Positions 52,652 through 60,709 of a stretch of 64,000 nt of DNA are shown here, piece by piece. Position 1 is the stretch's first letter. The number at the start of each line of letters is the position of its first letter. The notes under the pieces were generated by a model. It was not told where the DNA came from, made no database searches, and saw only the letters and a list, made by a program, of their open reading frames with translations. The DNA lies in contig NZ_JAPDNR010000001.1 in the NCBI RefSeq assembly GCF_025989125.1, forward strand, positions 62,001 through 126,000, given 5' to 3'. Origin of the DNA: Chitinophaga nivalis. GTDB lineage: Bacteria > Bacteroidota > Bacteroidia > Chitinophagales > Chitinophagaceae. Both the position numbers and the translations under genes were made by a program.

Positions 52652-53343
52652 AAGCAAGAATCCTATTGGTGGAAGATGATCAATATATTGGTGCGGTAAC
52701 AAAAAAACGATTGGAAGAAGCTGGCTATGAAGTAGTGCACAGTATAGACGGTCAGGCAGCCTGGGAACAATTCCAGTTACGCTCATTCGATATTTGTTTG
52801 CTCGATGTCGTCATGCCTAAAAAAGACGGTCTTACACTGGCGCAGCAGATCCGCGAAATTAATGATAACGTTCCCATATTATTCCTGACATCCAAAAATG
52901 AAAAGGAAGACAGAATAGCCGGACTTCAAACCGGAGCAGATGATTATATCAGTAAGCCGTTCAGCATGCAGGAGCTGATTCTCCGCATTGAGGTTTTTCT
53001 CAAACGGACGATGAAACAGAATATAGACAAGGCCCATATTTTTGCCATCGGCAAACTTACCTTCGACTATGACGATCTGCGGCTGTATAATGAATCCGGC
53101 GAAATATCTATCTCCCTTACCCAGAAAGAAGCTGAATTGTTAAGATACCTGTGTAATAATCCTAATAAAACGCTGAAAAGAGAAGATATCCTGTCACATG
53201 TGTGGGGAAAAGATGATTATTTCCTGGGGCGTAGTATGGATGTTTTTGTCACCAAGCTCCGGAAACATTTTAAATCAGATCCGCAGGTTAAACTGGAAAC
53301 ACTGCATGGCATAGGATTTCGCTTCAATATTCCAGGGAAATAA
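52648..53343 (+). CDS. OmpR-family response regulator
   Basis: A 231-residue regulator with receiver (1-120, phospho-acceptor in CLLDVVMPKKDG about D52, K in YISKPFS about 102) and a winged-helix output (about 130-228; SLTQKEAELLRYL and LGRSMDVFVTKLRKHFK). It is a sister of the regulator at 49257-49964 (same DDYFLGRSMDV-type motif) but not identical. The ATG at 52648 follows a possible 25-codon leader frame by an ATGA overlap. No kinase gene is adjacent. HIT protein gene converges 3 bp after its stop. Confidence 0.92.
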   Translation: MKARILLVEDDQYIGAVTKKRLEEAGYEVVHSIDGQAAWEQFQLRSFDICLLDVVMPKKDGLTLAQQIREINDNVPILFLTSKNEKEDRIAGLQTGADDYISKPFSMQELILRIEVFLKRTMKQNIDKAHIFAIGKLTFDYDDLRLYNESGEISISLTQKEAELLRYLCNNPNKTLKREDILSHVWGKDDYFLGRSMDVFVTKLRKHFKSDPQVKLETLHGIGFRFNIPGK

Positions 53344-53346
53344 AGA

Positions 53347-53736
53347 CTATAGGGCTGCAATAATCTGCGCCTGTATCTCCTTAAACTGTTCAGGGGTCAG
53401 TTCCAGCTTACGACGGGAAAAATTCATGTCATCTGCCGAATTGATGGGGATCAGGTGCATATGTGCATGTGGTACTTCCAACCCTACCACACTTACGCCT
53501 ATACGATTGCAGGGAATCACACGCTCAATGGCCTGGGCTATCGGACGGGCAAATACCAGCCATTCCTGTAACCATTCATCGGGAACATCAAAAAACTTGT
53601 CGGTTTCTATTTTGGGAATTACCAGTGTATGCCCTTTCACCAAAGGGAAAATATCCAGGAAAGCATAAAAACGATCATTTTCCGCAATCTTGTAACTAGG
53701 AATTTCGCCCTTGATAATTTTTGTGAAGATGGTCAT
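53347..53736 (-). CDS. HIT-family nucleotide hydrolase
   Basis: A 129-residue histidine-triad protein with the HxHxHxx motif in HAHMHLIPI near 91-99 and the N-terminal FTKIIKGEIPSYKIAENDRF of the Hint branch. HIT proteins hydrolyse nucleoside phosphoramidates or AMP-linked substrates. The length and start are standard. It sits between a convergent regulator (3 bp away) and greA on the same strand, 135 bp upstream. Confidence 0.95.
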   Translation of the reverse strand: MTIFTKIIKGEIPSYKIAENDRFYAFLDIFPLVKGHTLVIPKIETDKFFDVPDEWLQEWLVFARPIAQAIERVIPCNRIGVSVVGLEVPHAHMHLIPINSADDMNFSRRKLELTPEQFKEIQAQIIAAL

Positions 53737-53818
53737 AAGTATTGTCTATTTTGAGTTGAGAGTTTCCGGTATATCTTGAATTGGGTTCTATTCAACATCA
53801 GGTGTATACTGAAATGAA

Positions 53819-53844
53819 AAGGGGCTGCATCTGCTGCGCCCCTT
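53819..53844 (-). terminator. Possible terminator of greA
   Basis: On the minus strand arms AAGGGGC / GCCCCTT enclose a 12-base loop and are followed by TTCATTTC, 28 bp after the greA stop codon. Confidence 0.5.
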
Positions 53845-53871
53845 CAAATATCGTAAAAAAGGCGTAAGCCT

Positions 53872-54345
53872 TTATGCGGAAATATGATCTATCTTAAATT
53901 TGATAAGCCCGTTAGGCACCTGTACATCAGCTACATCACCTACCTGCTTGCCCAGCAATCCTTTACCAATCGGAGATGTTACAGATATTTTACCGGCTTT
54001 CAGATCTGCTTCTGTTTCAGAAACAAGCTGGTAAGTAACCGTTTTTTTATTGGCAACGTTGGTAATTGTTACTTTACACAAGATAGACACCTTAGACGTA
54101 TCAATAGAGTCCGCGTCTACAATCCGTGAAGTAGCAATGGCATTTTCCAGTGTGGCAATCTTGGCTTCATGTAAACCCTGTGCTTCCTTGGCGGCATCAT
54201 ATTCGGCATTTTCCTTCAAGTCACCCTTTTCTCTGGCTTCAGCGATTGCCCTTGCAATCTCTGCCCGGCCCTTTGTTTTCAGAAGGGACAGTTCACTCAT
54301 CATTTGGTCCAGGGTTTCTTTCGTAACGTAGTTTATGCCAGACAT
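53872..54345 (-). CDS. greA: GreA transcription elongation factor
   Basis: A 157-residue GreA. The N-terminal coiled coil (about 8-75) includes the tip acidic residues D42 and E45 (GDLKENAEYDAAKEAQ), which in GreA stimulate RNA polymerase to cut its own transcript, and the C-terminal FKBP-like domain (85-157) ends in GLLGKQVGDVADVQVPNG. The length is that of E. coli GreA. An intrinsic terminator and promoter box lie in its leader (54373-54435), suggesting control by attenuation. It follows the D-2-hydroxyacid dehydrogenase gene by 185 bp on the same strand. Confidence 0.96.
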   Translation of the reverse strand: MSGINYVTKETLDQMMSELSLLKTKGRAEIARAIAEAREKGDLKENAEYDAAKEAQGLHEAKIATLENAIATSRIVDADSIDTSKVSILCKVTITNVANKKTVTYQLVSETEADLKAGKISVTSPIGKGLLGKQVGDVADVQVPNGLIKFKIDHISA

Positions 54346-54372
54346 AACCTGCTGTGTTTTTTTTGGTTATAA

Positions 54373-54411
54373 GAAAAAAAAATCAACGCCTCCATTTGCA
54401 CAGAAGCGTTG
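54373..54411 (-). terminator. Terminator inside the greA leader (attenuator candidate)
   Basis: On the minus strand CAACGCTTC pairs with GAGGCGTTG (9 bp, one wobble, loop TGTGCAAATG) and is followed by a run of nine or ten T. It lies between the greA promoter box and the greA start codon, so transcripts from that promoter would end after about 50 bases unless they read through. Confidence 0.75.
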
Positions 54412-54427
54412 TTTACTGGTGTTATTG

Positions 54428-54460
54428 CAAATATAATGAATTTTGGATAAAGAAAAACAA
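54428..54460 (-). promoter_or_regulatory. Promoter upstream of the greA leader terminator: TTG, 22 bp, TATATTTG
   Basis: On the minus strand the -7 box TATATTTG (54428-54435) matches the consensus exactly, with a TTG (54458-54460) 22 bases upstream. Transcription would start near 54421, directly before the terminator hairpin. Confidence 0.65.
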
Positions 54461-54530
54461 TGGTCTTTTCCGAATCAAATAACTTGATAATCAGTCATTT
54501 AATTCGAATTCCTAAATCCAGGGGATGGAT

Positions 54531-55460
54531 TTATATAATATTCAGTTTCTCTAATACAATACGTGCCATCTTAATGCTGGCTTCATGCGAATATCCCGCA
54601 ATATGCGGTGTTACCACCACGTTGGATGCCTGCAGAAAATACGCCAGCTGCTCCTGTTCTGTTGCGGAATAAGTACTCATTTTTTCATTCTCCAACACAT
54701 CCAGACAAGCACCTGCCACCACTCCATTCTCCAACGCTGCAATCAGATCGCTGTTATTTACCAGTTTACCACGGGCCGTATTCATAAACCATACCGGCCG
54801 GGCAAACGATTTAAAAAATGCCATATCGGCCATATGCCGCGTTTCTTCCGTAAGCGGCAAATGTATACTCACTACATCAGACTCCCGGAATACCTGTTCC
54901 AGCGTAGCTTCTTTTACAGCAGCCGTACCAAAACCTTCCTTGTATTTATCATATGCCAGGATGTTAACGTCGAACCCCTGCAGCTTACGTGCAAAGGTGC
55001 TGCCGGTATTTCCATAGCCAATAATACCTACTGTTTTCCCGTTCAGCTCATAGCCCCGGTTACCGTCACGTTCCCATACACCAGCCCTCAGCTCCAGGTT
55101 ACTCTTCAACACATTATTCAACAGGCACAATAACATACCTACTGCCTGCTCTCCTACTGCATCCCGGTTACCTTCCGGACTGCTGGCGCAATGAATACCT
55201 TTGCTTTCGGCATAAGGCACATCTATCAGCTCCATACCGGAACCCAGACGGCCTATCCATTGCAGCATCGTGGCCTGGTCTATTATCTGCTTATCTACCC
55301 GGATACGGGTGGTGACAATCAATCCTACAAAATCTTTGATGGCACTCTTTACTTCATCATAGGTAACGGCCGGCTGATAGCTCACTTCAAATCCTTTTCC
55401 TTCCAGTTGTTCTATCAGGTAAGGATGCACTTTCGCTGTAACTAATACTTTCCTGCTCAT
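54531..55460 (-). CDS. D-isomer-specific 2-hydroxyacid dehydrogenase (SerA-like)
   Basis: A 309-residue NAD-linked dehydrogenase of the D-2-hydroxyacid family. The nucleotide-binding GYGNTGSTFARKL is near 147, the substrate arginine in NTARGKLVN near 228, the glutamate in DVLENEKMS near 257 and the catalytic histidine in TPHIAGYS near 285. It resembles phosphoglycerate dehydrogenase but lacks the C-terminal ACT domain, so the substrate (3-phosphoglycerate, glyoxylate or other) is open. Its ATG overlaps the stop of rsmA as ATGA, so it is co-translated with it. Confidence 0.92.
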   Translation of the reverse strand: MSRKVLVTAKVHPYLIEQLEGKGFEVSYQPAVTYDEVKSAIKDFVGLIVTTRIRVDKQIIDQATMLQWIGRLGSGMELIDVPYAESKGIHCASSPEGNRDAVGEQAVGMLLCLLNNVLKSNLELRAGVWERDGNRGYELNGKTVGIIGYGNTGSTFARKLQGFDVNILAYDKYKEGFGTAAVKEATLEQVFRESDVVSIHLPLTEETRHMADMAFFKSFARPVWFMNTARGKLVNNSDLIAALENGVVAGACLDVLENEKMSTYSATEQEQLAYFLQASNVVVTPHIAGYSHEASIKMARIVLEKLNII

Positions 55461-56209
55461 AACATCTTGTGGGATAATGCTGCAAAATCAGCCACACTCA
55501 ATTCTTCCGCTCTTTTTGTGAAGATTGGGTCCTGTAGCAGCTCCTTGTCAAACATCGTTTTCAGTGGATTACGCAACTGTTTGCGGCGCTGGTTAAAAGC
55601 AGTTTTTACCAGCACAAAAAATTTCCGCTCCGAAGCAATATCGGCCGGTTGCTCCAGCCTCGTAAGGCGGATAACGGCGGATTTCACCTTGGGAGGCGGA
55701 TTAAAGCAATTCTCATGTACCTCAAACAAATACTCAATTTTGTAAAAGGCCTGTAACAGTACACTCAGGATACCATATTCCTTATTCCCGTGCGGAGCCG
55801 CAATACGCTGCGCCACTTCCTTCTGGAACATCCCCACAACAACATCCACCTGGGAACGCCATTCCAGCACCTTAAACATAATCTGCGTAGAAATATTATA
55901 CGGGAAATTGCCGATCAGGTTGAACGGGCCTTCAAAAGGAGACACTGCATCCAGGATGCTGACATTGATCAGCTTACCCTGAATGGCCGGGTAAGTCTTT
56001 TCCAGGTACTGTACTTTTTCCGTATCCAGTTCTATGGCTTTGAAATCAATACCTGGCAGCTGCAACAGGTACTTCGTAATAGCACCGCCGCCCGGGCCTA
56101 CTTCCAGCACTTGCTGGCCTTCAATTACAGGTAACGATTCTACAATTTGCCTGCACATATTTTCATCTGTGAGGAAATGCTGACCGAGTGATTTTTTTAA
56201 TGTATACAT
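55457..56209 (-). CDS. rsmA: RsmA (KsgA), 16S rRNA dimethyladenosine transferase
   Basis: A 250-residue SAM methyltransferase that dimethylates the two adjacent adenines near the 3' end of 16S rRNA, a late step in 30S assembly. The start KKSLGQHFLTDENM, the SAM motif VLEVGPGGGAITKYLL near 35 and the catalytic NFPYNIS near 104 are all family marks, with the C-terminal NPPPKVKSAVIRL. It is first in a unit with the 2-hydroxyacid dehydrogenase (ATGA overlap) and is divergent from pdxA. Confidence 0.96.
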   Translation of the reverse strand: MYTLKKSLGQHFLTDENMCRQIVESLPVIEGQQVLEVGPGGGAITKYLLQLPGIDFKAIELDTEKVQYLEKTYPAIQGKLINVSILDAVSPFEGPFNLIGNFPYNISTQIMFKVLEWRSQVDVVVGMFQKEVAQRIAAPHGNKEYGILSVLLQAFYKIEYLFEVHENCFNPPPKVKSAVIRLTRLEQPADIASERKFFVLVKTAFNQRRKQLRNPLKTMFDKELLQDPIFTKRAEELSVADFAALSHKML

Positions 56210-56219
56210 GTGTGAAAGG

Positions 56220-56227
56220 CAAAGATA
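56220..56227 (-). promoter_or_regulatory. -7 promoter box (TATCTTTG) of rsmA, inside an inverted repeat
   Basis: On the minus strand exact TAnnTTTG, 11 bases before the rsmA start. Flanking it are arms GTGTGAAA (56210-56217) and TTTCACAC (56232-56239), an 8-bp inverted repeat that encloses the box. Confidence 0.6.
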
Positions 56228-56278
56228 AGGTTTTCACACTTAGTGGTCCATATTTCGCAGTCGCGCTTCCCGGAACTG

Positions 56279-56313
56279 TTTGCTAAACGCTATCTGCTAA
56301 AAGCTTATATTTG
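56279..56313 (+). promoter_or_regulatory. Promoter of pdxA: TTTG, 23 bp, TATATTTG
   Basis: The -7 box TATATTTG (56306-56313) matches exactly, with TTTG at 56279-56282. Its last bases create a TTG (56311) in frame with pdxA that cannot be the start, since transcription begins after it. Confidence 0.65.
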
Positions 56314-56334
56314 CCCCTCATTGAGGCAAACAGC

Positions 56335-57396
56335 ATGAGTAACACCCATATCAACAAGCCTGTTTTAGGCATCACCATCGGTGATATCAACAGCATCGGC
56401 GCAGAAATTATCATCAAAACGTTTATAGATACGCGGATGATGGAGCTTTGCACGCCGGTGATCTTTGCATCCAACAAAACCATCAACTTTTACCGGAAGC
56501 TGATGAATGAGAATAACTTTAACTACCAAAGCATCAAAGACTTTACCCGGCTTAATCATAAGCAGGTAAATGTGTATAACTGCTGGGAAGAAGAAGTACA
56601 GATCACCCCGGGAGTACTGAATGAAGCCGGCGGTAAATACGCTGCCCGCGCGCTGGAAGTAGCCATTCAATGCCTGAAGGAAGGTCAGATACACGGACTG
56701 GTAACAGCCCCGATCCATAAAAACAATGTTCAAAGCGAACATTTCAACTATACCGGACATACGCCCTATCTCAAAGCCGCTTTCGAGGCTAAGGATGTGC
56801 TGATGTTTATGACTGCAGATAATATGCGGGTAGGCCTGCTCACCGAGCATGTACCACTGGCAGAAGTAGCCCGGTATGTAACAAAAGAAAATATCCTGGG
56901 TAAGTTACAGCTGATGAAAGACAGCCTGGTAAAAGACTTTGGTATTGATAACCCCCGTATTGCCGTATTGGGCCTGAACCCACATGCCGGTGATGATGGA
57001 CTGATTGGCAAAGAAGAGATTGAGCAGATTACGCCGGCAATCCGGCAGGCGAAGGCCAATGGCACGCTTTGTTTTGGCCCTTACAGCGCCGATGCATTCT
57101 TTGCCCGTGAAATGTACCGCCAGTTCGATGGCGTACTCGCCATGTACCACGATCAGGGTCTTATACCGTTTAAATCACTGGCCAGCGGAGAAGGTATCAA
57201 CTATACAGCAGGTCTTGATATTGTACGTACCTCCCCCGACCACGGCACTGCCTTCGACATCGCAGGGAAAAATGTAGCCGATCCCAGTTCCTTCAGACAG
57301 GCTATCTTCACCTGCCTGGATATCATGGAACAGCGGATACGGTATGCACTCAACACAAGAAATCCGTTAAAGAAAACAGAACTCGCATCTGAATAG
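56335..57396 (+). CDS. pdxA: PdxA, 4-hydroxythreonine-4-phosphate dehydrogenase
   Basis: A 353-residue NAD-dependent dehydrogenase for pyridoxal 5'-phosphate synthesis, whose product is used by PdxJ. Metal-binding histidines are expected in TGHTPYLKAAF, the late HDQGLIPFK and GPYSADAFF. The start GITIGDINSIGAEIIIKT is like other Bacteroidota PdxA (proline of GDPAGIG replaced by INSIG). The ATG at 56335 (MSNTHINK) is preferred over the in-frame TTG at 56311 because the latter lies in the promoter box. pdxJ is not in view. Confidence 0.95.
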   Translation: MSNTHINKPVLGITIGDINSIGAEIIIKTFIDTRMMELCTPVIFASNKTINFYRKLMNENNFNYQSIKDFTRLNHKQVNVYNCWEEEVQITPGVLNEAGGKYAARALEVAIQCLKEGQIHGLVTAPIHKNNVQSEHFNYTGHTPYLKAAFEAKDVLMFMTADNMRVGLLTEHVPLAEVARYVTKENILGKLQLMKDSLVKDFGIDNPRIAVLGLNPHAGDDGLIGKEEIEQITPAIRQAKANGTLCFGPYSADAFFAREMYRQFDGVLAMYHDQGLIPFKSLASGEGINYTAGLDIVRTSPDHGTAFDIAGKNVADPSSFRQAIFTCLDIMEQRIRYALNTRNPLKKTELASE

Positions 57397-57406
57397 AAGA
57401 TAATGC

Positions 57407-57715
57407 TCAGCTTTTTGAGGTTCTCTTCCCCACATTCAGATAAGACTGTATCGAAGTAACATAGTTTTCAAAAGCCTTTTTACCCGCAGCGGTGATTTTA
57501 CACATCGTTTGCGGGTAATTATCTTTAAACTGTTTAACAACAGTAATGTAAGCTGCATCCCGTAGCTTATTGATCTGCACACTTAAATTACCGGCAGTTG
57601 CATTGGTTTTTTCTTTCAGCCAGGTAAACTCTGCTTCCTGCTCACTCACCAGCAATGATATGATCGCCAACCGCAACTGGGAATGTAAAACCGGATCCAG
57701 CTCTTTAAAGTCCAT
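57407..57715 (-). CDS. Small winged-helix transcriptional regulator
   Basis: A 102-residue single-domain winged-helix protein of the HTH_34 / MarR-like small type: DPVLHSQLRLAIISLLVSEQEAEFTWLKEKTNATAGNLSVQINKLRDAAYI then a wing. It has no ligand domain, so it may respond by oligomerisation or direct small-ligand binding. It is the last gene of the TonB receptor group, 89 bp after the secreted repeat protein; a 22-bp imperfect palindrome stands 22 bp before its start. Self-regulation through that site is likely (inference). It converges with pdxA, 10 bp apart. Confidence 0.88.
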   Translation of the reverse strand: MDFKELDPVLHSQLRLAIISLLVSEQEAEFTWLKEKTNATAGNLSVQINKLRDAAYITVVKQFKDNYPQTMCKITAAGKKAFENYVTSIQSYLNVGKRTSKS

Positions 57716-57737
57716 TTCTGTTGATTTTAAATTAAGC

Positions 57738-57785
57738 TGTTTTGCTGTTTGATTATTTTAGAAAAAATAACCAAACAGCAAAACA
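57738..57785. promoter_or_regulatory. 22-bp imperfect palindrome, possible operator or terminator
   Basis: Perfect 14-bp outer arms TGTTTTGCTGTTTG (57738-57751) and CAAACAGCAAAACA (57772-57785), one mismatch, then inner TTATTTT/AAAATAA with a 4-base centre. It lies between the secreted repeat protein gene and the winged-helix gene on the minus strand. It could be the operator of the winged-helix protein or a terminator hairpin. Confidence 0.55.
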
Positions 57786-57804
57786 ACGAATATAATGTTT
57801 TGGG

Positions 57805-58452
57805 CTATTTTGCCTTCGTCAGTAATTCACGGGTATGCTGTATGCCCCATGTAGGTGCAATAGGACTCTCTGGCTTAAAAGCAGCAAATTTCTGCAAAGC
57901 CAGTTCAAGTGTTGCTTTCCCTTTTACCTTATCGCCCCCCCACTGTTCCGGCGTAAGCAGTAAGGACTGGCCCTGTAACATATACACCCGCGGATTTTCC
58001 GGATTGTATGCTTTACCCTGTTCCAGCTGCGCCGCAGATTCCGGACCATATTTCATACCCCGGGTCATCGGATCTACAATCAGCCGTGCGGTAGCAATGA
58101 GCGACCGGATACAGGATATTTCAGAATTTTTAGGACTCAACGCTTCTGCCATATCCATATTGGCTTCTGCTTTATCTGCCAGGCCATCTATTTTTTCTTT
58201 ATCCTTCGTCATCAGCGCCTGCATCACTTCACAATAACCTGCGTAGTAGTAAGGCAGCCACTGATTTTTTTCTGCTGCGGCAATCCGCTCAAAAACATTG
58301 GATTTCTGTTGCAGAACATCCGGTGCATAGGTCTTACTGCTGTCCAGTTCACCTACTTCCTTTCCCATGACACTTTCGTACTGGGCACTTTGTGCCATAG
58401 CAGCTACTGCCAGCCCGCCTGTAAATAAAAGCGATAAAAAGATTCTTTTCAT
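57805..58452 (-). CDS. Secreted helical-repeat (TPR-like) protein
   Basis: A 215-residue exported protein with signal peptide MKRIFLSLLFTGGLAVAAMAQ (cut near 21). The mature part is made of alpha-helical repeats similar to TPR/Sel1 units (AKNEISCI-like SEISCIRSLIATARLIVDPM, then NPRVYMLQGQSLLLTPEQWGGDKVKGKATLELALQKFAAF). It follows the TonB receptor by 12 bp on the same strand. A role as periplasmic partner of the receptor is plausible, but no binding function can be read and I know no named family. Confidence 0.8.
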   Translation of the reverse strand: MKRIFLSLLFTGGLAVAAMAQSAQYESVMGKEVGELDSSKTYAPDVLQQKSNVFERIAAAEKNQWLPYYYAGYCEVMQALMTKDKEKIDGLADKAEANMDMAEALSPKNSEISCIRSLIATARLIVDPMTRGMKYGPESAAQLEQGKAYNPENPRVYMLQGQSLLLTPEQWGGDKVKGKATLELALQKFAAFKPESPIAPTWGIQHTRELLTKAK

Positions 58453-58464
58453 ATTTAATCGGAA

Positions 58465-60621
58465 TTATAAGTTATTAATTACATCCTGACGTCTGTCGAT
58501 ACCGAAGTTCATAAACATGCCGAGGTAAATAAAACGCGGCACATTCGGCGTTACCTCATCCCGGCGCATACCATCGGAAGAATAACGATAGCCATATACC
58601 TGTTTGTTGCCCAGTACATTACTCACTGATAATACAAAAACAGTAAAGGCTTTGCGGATGCTGGTCAGGTAACTGGCACTTACACCTACGGAATTATACG
58701 TCATGGTTCTTTCAGACATAAATTTATCTGCCGGCAGGTTTGGATTATAATACGGCCGCCCGGTAGCAAATGTATAGGTCAGTCCCAGATTGGTACTCAG
58801 CTTCGGTAAAAAGTGTTTGTATACAATACTGGCCGTATGATTGGCCGCAAAATCAGGCTGTACACGCATCGGATAATTCAGGAAATCCCGCTTGGTATCA
58901 AGATAGGAATAAGAAATCCAGTAATCCACATTTTTAAATGTTTTACGGTCTCTCCAGAAGAATTCAATACCCTGCGCATAGCCGTCTCCGTTATTGCTGT
59001 ATACCGGCGCCGTTTTTACCAGATCGCTGTATTTCTTATAGAATAACTCTGTACGGAACGTCGTAAACTTCGTCATCCGCTGATAAGTCAGTATATAATG
59101 CGTGGCTTTCATATAGCCTAAACCGTTATCCCACAGTATATACTTAGGTTCCGGTTTTTGATAATAGTCGCCATATGCAAAGGAGAACTGACTGTAGTTA
59201 TCCAGCTTGTAGGCCAGGGAGGCACGCGGTGCAAAGTTCATTTTCCCCAGTACGGAAGAATATTCCGCCCGGCCGCCGGCACGTCCCATAAAGCTGGGGG
59301 TAAAGTAAATATCTGCTTCTGCAAAGGCAGCAGTATAGTTATCTGTAAAACTCATCTTCCGGCCATCAAAAGCAGAACGCTCTACCGCATACTGGTACTC
59401 ACCACCCAGCCGCAGCATGGAAAAGCGGCCCAGGTTTCTGTCAAACACAATACGCGACTGGCTTAAACCGGACTGTACTTTGATGAGGGTAGGCGTCGGA
59501 TGTTTACTGATCGTATCTGATACGATATCATCCGTATTGGTACTGAAAGAAGCTCCGATATACATATGCCAGTCATGGTTCAGCTTTTCGCGGTAAGTCA
59601 GATTCGTATATACGTTATTGTTACGCAGCTTAAACGATTCATTCAGACCCGGGTATTCCAGACTGGGTGTTTCAAAACCCATTTTACTCCAATTCGCATA
59701 CCCATAGAATTTAAGCATCCCTGTGGCGGAAGTCTTTCTGCGGAAATTAGCAGACGTACCAATGATTTCCGGTCCCAGGTTAGGCGCCTGCTTGGGTTTG
59801 ATGACATTAAAGTAAGGAGCCAGATTCGTATAATCGGCTTCTATACCGTAGGATGTTTTTTTATCTTTTGACAGATTGTCCAGGCCGGCGTTGACACCAA
59901 TCAGGGATACGCCCAGCGAGGAAGAAGAACGGTCTGGCAGATCCTGGGATTCCAGTACCAGTGCAGAAGACAGGCCCTGGCCATACTGCGCGGAATAGCC
60001 CCCGCTGCTGAAGGTAGTACCTTTAAACAGGAAAGGGGAAAAACGGCCCCGCCCGGGAATATCCGGTAAGCTGCTGTAAAAAGGATTCCTTACAATCATA
60101 CCGTCAATGAGGGTCTGCGTTTCATAACCGGTACCTCCCCGTACAAACAGACCTTCCCGGTCATTGGTTTGCTGGGCGCCGGGCAGGGTTTTGATCGCAC
60201 TGGTCAGGTCACCATTGGCGCCGGCCGTGGTCACAATATCCAACGGTTTCAGCACAGTACCTTTTTTACTGTCACTGGCTTCAAAACTACCTGCAGAAAT
60301 AGTAACCACCCGTAAGGCATTGGCCACACTTTTCATGACAATATCGACCTGCTGGGCACTACCCGTATTGATTTTTATTTCGATGGATTGATAACCGGAC
60401 AACGTTGCTCCCAGTATCTGGTCGCCGGTAGTTGAAGTGGCAAAGGAAAAACTGCCATCAGCAGCTGTAGTAGCACCGTCATAGGAGCCTTTGATAAATA
60501 CATTCACTCCCGGCAAAGCGCGTTTACGGCCATCAGTAATCTTCCCGCTGATCTTACCTTGCGCTAATAAACAGATAGGTGCAATAATGAACAGATATAG
60601 ATAAAGGTTGAACTTCCACAT
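58465..60621 (-). CDS. TonB-dependent outer-membrane receptor with carboxypeptidase-regulatory-like domain
   Basis: A 718-residue outer-membrane receptor. Signal peptide (about 1-21, ending at LAQG), a CarboxypepD_reg-like beta-sandwich (22-110), a plug domain (about 115-230; GANGDLTSAIKTLPGAQQTNDREGLFVRGGTGYETQTLIDGMIV), and a beta-barrel to the end. It differs from SusC types by having no SusD partner next to it. Substrate likely a metal complex, vitamin or peptide, but nothing in the sequence decides. The gene starts a minus-strand unit with the repeat protein and winged-helix regulator and has a full promoter at 60641-60674. Confidence 0.9.
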   Translation of the reverse strand: MWKFNLYLYLFIIAPICLLAQGKISGKITDGRKRALPGVNVFIKGSYDGATTAADGSFSFATSTTGDQILGATLSGYQSIEIKINTGSAQQVDIVMKSVANALRVVTISAGSFEASDSKKGTVLKPLDIVTTAGANGDLTSAIKTLPGAQQTNDREGLFVRGGTGYETQTLIDGMIVRNPFYSSLPDIPGRGRFSPFLFKGTTFSSGGYSAQYGQGLSSALVLESQDLPDRSSSSLGVSLIGVNAGLDNLSKDKKTSYGIEADYTNLAPYFNVIKPKQAPNLGPEIIGTSANFRRKTSATGMLKFYGYANWSKMGFETPSLEYPGLNESFKLRNNNVYTNLTYREKLNHDWHMYIGASFSTNTDDIVSDTISKHPTPTLIKVQSGLSQSRIVFDRNLGRFSMLRLGGEYQYAVERSAFDGRKMSFTDNYTAAFAEADIYFTPSFMGRAGGRAEYSSVLGKMNFAPRASLAYKLDNYSQFSFAYGDYYQKPEPKYILWDNGLGYMKATHYILTYQRMTKFTTFRTELFYKKYSDLVKTAPVYSNNGDGYAQGIEFFWRDRKTFKNVDYWISYSYLDTKRDFLNYPMRVQPDFAANHTASIVYKHFLPKLSTNLGLTYTFATGRPYYNPNLPADKFMSERTMTYNSVGVSASYLTSIRKAFTVFVLSVSNVLGNKQVYGYRYSSDGMRRDEVTPNVPRFIYLGMFMNFGIDRRQDVINNL

Positions 60622-60640
60622 GAAGGGGGATAATTTTCAC

Positions 60641-60674
60641 CAAAAATAAACTAGTTTATATTATAAACCAAAAA
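60641..60674 (-). promoter_or_regulatory. Promoter of the TonB receptor unit: TTTTTG, 20 bp, TATTTTTG
   Basis: On the minus strand the -7 box TATTTTTG (60641-60648) and -33 TTTTTG (60669-60674) are spaced by 20 bases, a full Bacteroidota promoter. The spacer holds short palindromes AAACTAGTTT and TTTATA-T-TATAAA that could be operators. Confidence 0.7.
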
Positions 60675-60709
60675 TTAATTCACCCCATAAAAGTAAAATC
60701 AGGTATTAT

